Assembly (NCBI RefSeq): GCF_001894925.1
Contig: NZ_BCXD01000006.1
Location: forward strand, 62,001-126,000
DNA: 64,000 nucleotides
Direction of reading: 5' to 3'
Origin: Rhodococcus rhodnii NBRC 100604
GTDB taxonomy: Bacteria; Actinomycetota; Actinomycetes; Mycobacteriales; Mycobacteriaceae
A program made the position numbers and the translations under genes. The first letter of the stretch is position 1. The number at the start of each line of letters is the position of its first letter. Positions 28,432-35,897 of the stretch are shown one piece after another. The notes under the pieces were generated by a model, which was not told where the DNA came from, did no database searches, and worked only from the letters and a program-made list of their open reading frames with translations.

Positions 28432-29229
28432 GTGACTCCCCCGGTTGCCTCCGCGCTCGTGTCCGCGCATCCTGCCCTCACCGCGGCGTCCGACGCGGCG
28501 CTCGCCGCCTATCGTGACGCCGTCTCCCGCTACACGCGCGAGCAACTCCGGGCGGTCGAGATGGTGGGTGCGGACGGCACCGACACGATGTTCGTCGACG
28601 TCGTCGTGGAGGACGCCGTCATCTCCGCGGCGACGAAGGCCGGCGTCAACGTCCTCACGGAGGAGAGGGGATTCGTCGACATCGGTTCGGCGGTCACGCT
28701 CGTCGTCGATCCCGTCGACGGATCGGCGAACGCTGCTGCAGGCGTGCCACTCTCGTGCTTCAGCGCGACCGTCGCGGTCGACGGCGAGTTCACCGAGTCG
28801 ATCACCACCTGGCTGCACACCGGCCTGGTCTGGTGGGCGTCGCGGACGGAGTCGACGTTCCGGACGAGCGGATGCACCGACCTCGCATCCGCCGCGGTGT
28901 CGGTCTTGCGGCCCCACGAACGCAACTGGGATGCGTGGAGCCGCGTCGCGCGCGAGGCGAAGCGCATCAGGATTCTGAGCTGCAGCACGCTCGACGCCGC
29001 ATTCGTGGCGACGGGCGCGGTCGATGCGTTCCTCGACGCCGGCAGCGACACGCATCGCCTCATGGACATCGCGGCTGCCGTCGTGCTCGTCGGTGCGTCC
29101 GGGGGTGTCGTCGTCGATGCGTACGACAGGCCCATCGAGTTCGACACGGACCTCACCAGGCGGTGGAGCGGAATCGTCGCCGCTACACCGGAACTCGCTG
29201 CCTCGTTGCAGGAGAAGGTAGCAGGCTGA
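28432..29229 (+). CDS. Inositol-monophosphatase-family phosphatase in the phn unit
   Basis: A 265-residue Mg-dependent phosphatase-fold protein. The metal motif is VVDPVDGSANA (usual form DPLDGT-N), preceded by LTEERGF with the metal Glu. The C-terminal Asp motif is HRLMDIAAA. It follows phnE by 10 nt with AAAGGA before its GTG, so it is cotranscribed. No phnN or phnP is in the window, so it may process a phosphorylated ribose or glycerol intermediate of C-P lyase. That role is inference from position only. Confidence 0.85.
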   Translation: MTPPVASALVSAHPALTAASDAALAAYRDAVSRYTREQLRAVEMVGADGTDTMFVDVVVEDAVISAATKAGVNVLTEERGFVDIGSAVTLVVDPVDGSANAAAGVPLSCFSATVAVDGEFTESITTWLHTGLVWWASRTESTFRTSGCTDLASAAVSVLRPHERNWDAWSRVAREAKRIRILSCSTLDAAFVATGAVDAFLDAGSDTHRLMDIAAAVVLVGASGGVVVDAYDRPIEFDTDLTRRWSGIVAATPELAASLQEKVAG

Positions 29230-29245
29230 TCTGCTCGGTCGCGTA

Positions 29246-29268
29246 CCGCCCGGATGCGTTCCGGGCGG
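29246..29268. terminator. Hairpin after the phnDCE unit
   Basis: CCGCCCGGA, loop TGCGT, TCCGGGCGG: a perfect 9-bp stem 16 nt after the phosphatase stop. Lies in a convergent region. Confidence 0.7.
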
Positions 29269-29281
29269 CACGCGCGCGTGT

Positions 29282-29301
29282 GCCTGGCGCCGTTGCCAGG
29301 C
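29282..29301. terminator. Second hairpin between convergent units
   Basis: GCCTGGC, loop GCCGTT, GCCAGGC: a perfect 7-bp stem, 23 nt from the end of the small-peptide operon on the minus strand and probably its terminator. Confidence 0.55.
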
Positions 29302-29324
29302 TGCGGCCCGAGACGGCCGCCGGC

Positions 29325-29426
29325 TCAGGCGCTGAGATGGATGACGGGTGACCAGTAGATGATCACGTCCTCCAGCACGATCGGGAACTGGATCCCGAGC
29401 CACTGCGAGAGTGCGTCCCACAGCAT
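29325..29426 (-). CDS. 33-residue hydrophobic peptide, second of a tandem pair
   Basis: A 33-residue peptide beginning MLWDALSQWLGIQFP. GAGGAG begins just after the stop of the upstream peptide and 5-6 nt before this ATG, so the two are coupled. Its second half (LEDVIIYWSPVIHL) aligns with that of its partner (FGDFVFQYAPIYIY) around a shared D-[FV]-[VI]-[FI]-x-[YW]-[AS]-P pattern, so they look like paralogues. It is rich in aromatic and aliphatic residues, with no signal peptide. I do not recognise the family. Size and tandem layout recall the small PorA/PorH porins of corynebacteria, but this is speculation. Confidence 0.68.
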   Translation of the reverse strand: MLWDALSQWLGIQFPIVLEDVIIYWSPVIHLSA

Positions 29427-29436
29427 GTGTCGCTCC

Positions 29437-29541
29437 TCAGTAGATGTAGATCGGGGCGTACTGGAAGACGAAGTCACCGAAGGTGACGAGGCTTCCGAAC
29501 GAGAACAGGTGATTGAACAGCTCGAGGCTGATGACCTCCAT
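29437..29541 (-). CDS. 34-residue hydrophobic peptide, first of a tandem pair
   Basis: A 34-residue peptide beginning MEVISLELFNHLFSF and ending FGDFVFQYAPIYIY. A perfect AGGAGG lies 6 nt before the ATG, one of the best ribosome-binding sites in the window, which argues for high expression. The stop is 10 nt before the second peptide's start. There is no signal peptide. The aromatic, aliphatic composition suggests membrane insertion or assembly. It shares a C-terminal pattern with the second peptide. The function is unknown. Confidence 0.68.
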   Translation of the reverse strand: MEVISLELFNHLFSFGSLVTFGDFVFQYAPIYIY

Positions 29542-29629
29542 GGCGATCCTCCTGTGTGGGTTGTGGATGCGCGGGCCCGAACACTGCAGCGCCCGCACTT
29601 CGGAAGCTATCCAAACCCGGAAGTGCCGT

Positions 29630-29644
29630 GCTGAATGATTCAGC
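29630..29644. promoter_or_regulatory. 15-bp palindrome upstream of the small-peptide pair
   Basis: GCTGAAT-G-ATTCAGC is perfectly symmetric and lies 89 nt upstream of the first small peptide. The surrounding stretch (about 29630-29680) is unusually AT-rich for this window, so it is a candidate promoter/operator. Confidence 0.45.
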
Positions 29645-29730
29645 GACTGTGTTGTAGGTCAAAATCATACAAAGCATGTCAGTGATCGCCGTGCCCCGGC
29701 TGGGTTGGCTCTCATCCGGCAGCCGCCAAC

Positions 29731-31233
29731 TCATCCCCGCGACTGCATCGCCTCCAGCAGGGCCCCGAACGTCTCTTCGTGGACGACGGGAATGCTGTAC
29801 TCGCGAGCCTTCCGTGCTTTCGTGCCGAGTGAATCGGGATCGGCGGCAACGAGCAGCACGGTCCGCCTCGTCACGGCCGACCCCACGACGAGGCCCGCTT
29901 CGGCGGCCCGCGCCATCCACTCGGAGCGGGACAGCCTCATCTCCCCTGTCAGGGAGATTCGGTCGTCCACTCTGAGCTCGAAGCCCCGGCGCGGGGGCGT
30001 GCGGTCGGTGGGCGGCCGTGAGACGAGCCGGTCGACCGTCCGCGCAGACACCCCGAGATGTTCTGCGACGTCCTGAATGTCGATCCGTTCGGCCTCGGTG
30101 ACGATGCCGTCCTCCCATGCCGCGGCGGCGAGGGACACGAGGTAGGCGACGTGGAGTGCATCGCCGTCGGCGCGCTCGATCCCGAACGTCTCCGCGAGCT
30201 CGAAGAGCTGATCGTGTTCGGCGAGTGAAAGATCGCGGTCGATCAGGGCACGATCGAGCATCGCCAGGTACTCGTCGCCGTGCGGATGCCGTTGCTGCGG
30301 TGCCGGAGCCCGGTCGGCGATCCGCGACAGCCACGTCCCCGGCGTGGCGGTGGCCGTCTCACGCCGGTGCGTCGGTGCCGCGACGGCACGGCCCGGAACG
30401 CCTGCGAGCGGTCGCGCGGTGGACATGTCGGGATGGTCGTGACGATGCAGCTCCCGAAACAGCGCTGCGGAGGCCTGGGCGTCGCCCAGCGCCGAGTGTG
30501 CGTGGTCGTTGTGGATGCCGAGTGTCGCGCAGCACTCCGCGAGGCTGCGTGATGCCGTACCGAGCACGCTGCGTGCCAGCCGCATCGTGCACAGACCGTG
30601 TTCGTCCTGCAGTCCGATGTCTTGCCCGATCCGGGCGAATGCCGCTGCGAGAAAACGGATATCGAAGCGGGCGTTGTGCGCGACGACGATCCGGCCCGCG
30701 ACGAGCGAGTGCACCGCATCCGCGATCTCGTCGAACGTCGGCGCCGACGCGACGTCGCGTGCGGTGATGCCGTGGATGCTCGTCGGCCCGACATCCCGCC
30801 GCGGGTTCACGAGCGTCGTCCACCGATCCTCGACCTCGGCCGCCGCATCGAGTTGCACGACGGCGATTTCGAGGATCCTGTCGTGTCGCGCGCAGGCGAA
30901 CCCGGTCGTCTCGAGGTCGATCACCGCGAACGAGCGATCCGGCACGGCCGTGGCACGATGTACGGCGGCGTTGATCTCCACGACCGCGAGCAGCCACCGG
31001 TGCAGTGCGTAGAAGCGCGAGCTCAGTCGCTGATCGAAATGCACTGCGGCAGGGGCGGCGTGATCGCTGACGTCGATCTCGACCACTCCCGGGCCGTCGG
31101 CGCGCACCGGCGTCAGGCGAACTCCCGTCACGAATTCGAGGCGAGTCGCCACCACCGGGCCGCCCGCCGAATGCATCCGCAGTGCCGTGCCGTCGACCTC
31201 GACCCCACCGAACAGTCCCTCGTAGTACTGCAT
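29731..31233 (-). CDS. DnaQ-type exonuclease with TerB-like and BRCT domains
   Basis: A 500-residue multidomain protein. Residues 1 to about 90 form a beta-rich N-terminal domain resembling DUF4429. Residues about 101-265 form a DEDDh 3'-5' exonuclease: D106 and E108 in VIDLETTG, D191 in AHNARFD, H246 and D251 in DHAHSALGD. Residues about 320-400 are helical and TerB-like (acidic DRDLSLAEHDQLF and WEDGIVTEAER segments). Residues about 418-495 form a BRCT domain (RISLTGEMRLSR). This is a nucleic-acid processing or damage-response protein, not the replicative epsilon subunit. GAGGAG precedes the ATG. A short ORF lies 25 nt upstream. Confidence 0.87.
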   Translation of the reverse strand: MQYYEGLFGGVEVDGTALRMHSAGGPVVATRLEFVTGVRLTPVRADGPGVVEIDVSDHAAPAAVHFDQRLSSRFYALHRWLLAVVEINAAVHRATAVPDRSFAVIDLETTGFACARHDRILEIAVVQLDAAAEVEDRWTTLVNPRRDVGPTSIHGITARDVASAPTFDEIADAVHSLVAGRIVVAHNARFDIRFLAAAFARIGQDIGLQDEHGLCTMRLARSVLGTASRSLAECCATLGIHNDHAHSALGDAQASAALFRELHRHDHPDMSTARPLAGVPGRAVAAPTHRRETATATPGTWLSRIADRAPAPQQRHPHGDEYLAMLDRALIDRDLSLAEHDQLFELAETFGIERADGDALHVAYLVSLAAAAWEDGIVTEAERIDIQDVAEHLGVSARTVDRLVSRPPTDRTPPRRGFELRVDDRISLTGEMRLSRSEWMARAAEAGLVVGSAVTRRTVLLVAADPDSLGTKARKAREYSIPVVHEETFGALLEAMQSRG

Positions 31234-31258
31234 TCGAGTCTCCTCCTCGCCCGTCCGC

Positions 31259-31357
31259 TCAGTTCACCGGCGTCCGTGCGCCGGAGCGCGCACGGGTCGT
31301 GGCGGGATCGCCGGTTGCTGCGGCGGCGAAAGCCGAGGTGGGGTCGAACTGCGTCAT
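31259..31357 (-). CDS. Possible 32-residue ORF upstream of the exonuclease
   Basis: Starts MTQFDPTSAFAAAATGD with CAGGAG about 9 nt upstream, and ends 25 nt before the exonuclease start. The first part resembles the N-terminus of larger actinobacterial proteins. It may be a leader peptide or a truncated gene. Coding status is uncertain. Confidence 0.35.
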   Translation of the reverse strand: MTQFDPTSAFAAAATGDPATTRARSGARTPVN

Positions 31358-31491
31358 GGCCCGTAACTCCTGGGGGGAGGCGTGCGCCGCGAGCGGCGCG
31401 TCTCGCACTCGCGAGAGCCGCACAGACTGACAGACGCCACCGACAACGCACCGCGCCGTGACGGTGGAGGCCGGATCGAGGCACGACGAAA

Positions 31492-31525
31492 ACCGGCGGC
31501 GAGCAGGTGATCGCTCGCCGCCGGT
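31492..31525 (-). terminator. Terminator after the duplicated membrane protein
   Basis: A perfect 13-bp stem (ACCGGCGGCGAGC and its complement) with an 8-nt loop. On the minus strand it is followed by TTTTC, so it looks like a Rho-independent terminator for the gene ending at 31542. Confidence 0.8.
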
Positions 31526-31541
31526 GGCGCAGTGGGTCCGG

Positions 31542-33656
31542 TCAGGGAACGGGATCGAACTCCTGTTGTGGGGTGTCGATCTCGAGTTCCGGCTCCTTCT
31601 CGCCGCGATCACGGCGTGACCGGTACAGCTCGATCGCGGCTGCGCCCACGATGCCGACGACGCCCCAGATCAGGAACGTCACGAGATGACCGCCGACGCC
31701 CGTTCCGTCGAAATACAGGACGGCTCGCGCCGATTCGACGGCTGCGGGCATCGGCAGCACGGCGTGGAGCGCGCGGAAGAGCTCGGGGATCATGTAGACG
31801 GACACGCCGCCGCCCGATGCGGGAACGCCCAGGAACATCAGCACGGTGATGATCGGGATCACCGCGATGATGCCGAGCAGCCGCACGAACACCGAGCTGA
31901 ACAGCGCGACCGCGGCGATCGCGAGTGCACCGATACCCCACAGCGCGAGGAAGTGCCCGGAGACGGCTCCGACGATCGGCCCCGCGATGAGCCAGACGAC
32001 GGCCGACATCACGATTCCCCACGCCACGGCGATCGGGGCGAAACGACGCAACCGGATCAGGTCGGGCGCCGCGTTGCCGAGCACCATCGCGAGCAGGAAT
32101 CCGGCCATGATCCAGCCCATCCCGAGGTACATCGCGACGGTGCCCATCGAGTCCTCGCCCGACAGCGGCGCGACGTCGCTGGTGACGAGCGGAACCCCCT
32201 GACTCTGCGCGACCTGGTCGAACGTGCGAGCCACGAGTTGCTGCTGGCTCATGCCGGCGGCACCCGCGGTGACGAGTTCCGCGCTCGGCGATTCGGCACT
32301 CGGGAGGACGTACGCGGCGACGACGTCGCGCCCCGCGACCGCCGCTCGCGCCTGATCCACCGACGTCGTCGCACTGAACTCGAACATGCCCGACATCGAC
32401 TCGTCGAGGCCCGACGCCGCCGCCTCGGCCTGCGCCTGGTCGGTGGCGACGACGGCGACCGGAACTTCGCGCGGCATCGGCTTGTACATGCCCGCCGTCA
32501 TGAGCGCGACCATGAGCGCGACCATCGTGAGCGGGAACATGCCGAGCACCGCGTAGCGCACGGCGGGGCGCGGCGCCGTCGCGGAGCCGGTGAGCGAGGG
32601 CATCGTGACCTGCGGTGGCGCGGCGTCGGGCTTGCGACGCTTGCGCAGTGCGTCGACGGCCGCCGTGCCCGCGAGGCCGACGAGCGCGCCGACGGCGAGA
32701 ACGACGAGGTGCCCGCCCACGCCGACACTGCCGAAGTACAGCACCGACCGCAGCGCCTCACCTGTGGCGGGCGTCGGCAGAATCCCGTGCAGGAAGCCGA
32801 AGAACGACGGCATCGTGTGGATCGACATCGCGAGGTTCGACGCCGGGACGCCGAGCACCATGAGCAGCAGCATGCCGAGCAGGACGGCGAGCGGGCCGAG
32901 GAAGCGTGTGAAGAGCAGCTGCACCATGCCGACCGCGAACACGGCGAGCCAGCCGATGCCGAACACCGCTGCGCCGTGGCCTTCGATGCCACCGAGGACG
33001 GGGCCCGCGATGAGCCACACGACGCCGCTGCACACGGCAGCCCATCCGGCGAGGACGGGCACGAATCGGCGCAGTCGCAACAGGTCCGGGCTGTTGGAGA
33101 GGGCGAGGCTCAGCGGCATGTAGCCGGCGAGGATCAGCCCCGTCGTCATGAACATCGCGGCGAGGCCGGCGGGATCGTGCTGCGGCAGCGGCGCGAGATC
33201 CTCGGCCGCGATGTCGACACCCTCGGCGACCAGGGGCGGTACGACGAGCGAGGTGACGGTCGACGCCTGCGACGCACCCGCCGCGGACGCGGTGTAGACG
33301 GTCGCGGATGCGCCGTCCGGTGCGAGTGCCACCGCACCCGCGACGTCGCGGGCGTCGACGGCGGCACGGGCCTCGTCGACGTCACCGACGATCCGCACGT
33401 CGACGGCGTCCGGGTCGGCGGCGTCGATGGCGCCGGCGACCTGCTGCGCGGTGGCGGCAGGCCCGGTGACGGCGATCGGCATGTCCTTCGGGCTCGGGGC
33501 GTGCATCGCGCCGAGATATCCGCCGACCATCATCACCGTCATCACGAACGGGAACAGGAACGCGAAGACGTAGCGGCCGATCTTCTCCTTGCGAGCACGC
33601 GCCGCCGCGGCGTCCGTATCCTCCGCGCCGTCGGCGTCTGTCGTGGGCTCGGCCAC
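31542..33656 (-). CDS. Internally duplicated multi-spanning membrane protein (ABC-2/Pip-like)
   Basis: A 704-residue protein made of two homologous halves, about residues 30-330 and 360-665. Each half has an N-terminal helix, an extracytoplasmic domain of about 140 residues, then a bundle of about five helices. Repeated landmarks are LRLRRF, VVWLIAGP, LGVPAS, and VLYF followed by GVGGHLV. The topology resembles YhgE/Pip-type and ABC-2-type membrane proteins. No ATPase is adjacent. The GTG at 33656 has AGGAGG 6 nt upstream and is preferred to the ATG at 33704. It is divergent from a TetR gene, a common arrangement for efflux or envelope-export systems. Confidence 0.82.
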   Translation of the reverse strand: MAEPTTDADGAEDTDAAAARARKEKIGRYVFAFLFPFVMTVMMVGGYLGAMHAPSPKDMPIAVTGPAATAQQVAGAIDAADPDAVDVRIVGDVDEARAAVDARDVAGAVALAPDGASATVYTASAAGASQASTVTSLVVPPLVAEGVDIAAEDLAPLPQHDPAGLAAMFMTTGLILAGYMPLSLALSNSPDLLRLRRFVPVLAGWAAVCSGVVWLIAGPVLGGIEGHGAAVFGIGWLAVFAVGMVQLLFTRFLGPLAVLLGMLLLMVLGVPASNLAMSIHTMPSFFGFLHGILPTPATGEALRSVLYFGSVGVGGHLVVLAVGALVGLAGTAAVDALRKRRKPDAAPPQVTMPSLTGSATAPRPAVRYAVLGMFPLTMVALMVALMTAGMYKPMPREVPVAVVATDQAQAEAAASGLDESMSGMFEFSATTSVDQARAAVAGRDVVAAYVLPSAESPSAELVTAGAAGMSQQQLVARTFDQVAQSQGVPLVTSDVAPLSGEDSMGTVAMYLGMGWIMAGFLLAMVLGNAAPDLIRLRRFAPIAVAWGIVMSAVVWLIAGPIVGAVSGHFLALWGIGALAIAAVALFSSVFVRLLGIIAVIPIITVLMFLGVPASGGGVSVYMIPELFRALHAVLPMPAAVESARAVLYFDGTGVGGHLVTFLIWGVVGIVGAAAIELYRSRRDRGEKEPELEIDTPQQEFDPVP

Positions 33657-33670
33657 GGGTACCTCCTGAA

Positions 33671-33749
33671 GTGCTGAGAGCGACCCAGCCAAATTACGCC
33701 ACATGTCTTAAAAATGCTCGTGCGGCCTCGGTGAGATGACTCTCAGCAC
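33671..33749. promoter_or_regulatory. Widely spaced perfect inverted repeat between divergent genes
   Basis: GTGCTGAGAG at 33671-33680 and its exact complement CTCTCAGCAC at 33740-33749, 59 nt apart, flank the AT-rich centre of the divergent promoter region. They are candidate paired sites for the TetR regulator. Confidence 0.5.
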
Positions 33750-33858
33750 CGTCGGGGCAGCGGCGACGGGCCCGCCGCCTACCCTTGACGTCGAGGCGAG
33801 TGACGCAAACGCCTCGAAACGGACCGTCGCGACTGCAGCGGGGATCGAGGGACTACCG

Positions 33859-34524
33859 GTGGCCAAGCACGGCGAGCGCGCCAGGACCGCGCTGCTCGAC
33901 TCCGCGGAGGAACTGTTCGCGCTCAACGGCATCGGCTCGGTGTCCAACCGCCGCATCGCCGAACATGCGGGCAACTCCAACCATTCGGCGGTCTCGTATC
34001 ACTTCGGCGGCCGCGACGAACTGCTCGACGCGCTCGTCGCACGGCACACCAGCGAGACCCGGCGGCTGCGCGCAGACCGCGTCGCGGCGATGCCCGCCGA
34101 GCCGGAACTGGTGGACGTGCTGCGCGCGCTGGTGCTCCCGACGACCGACACCTTCGGGGGGCTGCCCGTACCGAGCTGGCGGGCGGGTCTGCTCCAGCAG
34201 CTCCGCAACACGCCGTCGACGGCGGCGATCGTCGCCGCCGCGAGTTCGGCGGATCCCCGCATCGCCGCCCTCGCCGACCGCATGCGCGTGTTCACTGCCC
34301 ACGTCCCCGAAGGGATTCTGTCGGGGCGCGGGCGAATTCTCGGCACCATGATCAGCGACGTCTGCGCCGAATACGAGGCGGGAATCCGTGAGGGTTCCTA
34401 CGAGCCGAACTGGATCGGCGTCGGCCACTTCCTCACCGACTCGGCCGCAGGGCTGCTGGCGGCGCCGGTCACCCATCCCGCCGATTTCCACACCGGCACC
34501 GCAGCGTACGCGGCGATTCTCTGA
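33859..34524 (+). CDS. TetR-family regulator
   Basis: A 221-residue TetR protein. The helix-turn-helix (about residues 8-55) includes [20 protein letters not shown] and [11 protein letters not shown]. The GTG at 33859 follows GAGGGA at 7 nt; the frame is open to an ATG at 33736, which lies inside the divergent promoter and one operator arm. It probably represses the duplicated membrane protein opposite. It ends 17 nt before the sugar-importer ATPase, which has its own apparent leaderless promoter. Confidence 0.87.
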   Translation: MAKHGERARTALLDSAEELFALNGIGSVSNRRIAEHAGNSNHSAVSYHFGGRDELLDALVARHTSETRRLRADRVAAMPAEPELVDVLRALVLPTTDTFGGLPVPSWRAGLLQQLRNTPSTAAIVAAASSADPRIAALADRMRVFTAHVPEGILSGRGRILGTMISDVCAEYEAGIREGSYEPNWIGVGHFLTDSAAGLLAAPVTHPADFHTGTAAYAAIL

Positions 34525-34528
34525 CCTG

Positions 34529-34534
34529 TACTCT
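34529..34534 (+). promoter_or_regulatory. Candidate -10 (TACTCT) for leaderless ABC ATPase
   Basis: TACTCT lies immediately after the TetR stop, with 7 nt to the ATG at 34542 and no Shine-Dalgarno. It would give the ATPase its own leaderless transcript. Confidence 0.45.
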
Positions 34535-34541
34535 GCGCGCC

Positions 34542-35624
<1,083 letters not shown>

Positions 35625-35636
35625 CGGCGAGCAGCC

Positions 35637-35798
35637 TCACGCGGTGCCGATGCCCTTCCCGAGGACGACGACGCCCATGACCAGCAGAACGACCGCGAGG
35701 ACGGTGTGGTTGTTCGCCTGCAGCCAGCGCTCGGCGCTGTCGAGGACACCGCGAAGCCTGTCGGCCGCGACCGCGTAGCCGATCACGGGGTGATGCAC
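35637..35798 (-). pseudogene. C-terminal remnant of a GAP/Sap-family membrane protein
   Basis: A 53-codon frame whose sequence (IGYAVAADRLRGVLDSAERW, then one hydrophobic helix and LGKGIGTA) matches the C-terminal end of GAP-family (Sap, sulfolipid-addressing-like) proteins of about 220 residues. The expected upstream domains are absent. Immediately upstream on the other strand the LuxR gene begins. A GTG at 35798 with GGGAG about 9 nt upstream could still allow expression of a single-helix peptide. Most likely it is a truncated relic left by a rearrangement. Confidence 0.55.
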
Positions 35799-35897
35799 GA
35801 CCGCAACTCCCGAACCCGCCCGGACGTCTCGGCGCTCGCGGTACGTTCCGAACGGAAGGAGATGGCGGAGTCCGGCCACCGAACGCGGGAGCGGGTG

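Noticed and set aside
25863-28481. An 872-codon open frame antisense to phnC and phnE
   Set aside because: Rich in Arg, Glu and His with no domain. The opposite strand encodes well-formed transporter proteins. The same applies to other long antisense frames at 16602-18863, 31686-33677 and 52342-54480.
33736-33858. Longer TetR protein starting at ATG 33736
   Set aside because: The extra 41 residues are unlike TetR N-termini, the ATG has no good ribosome-binding site, and it lies inside the putative operator region.
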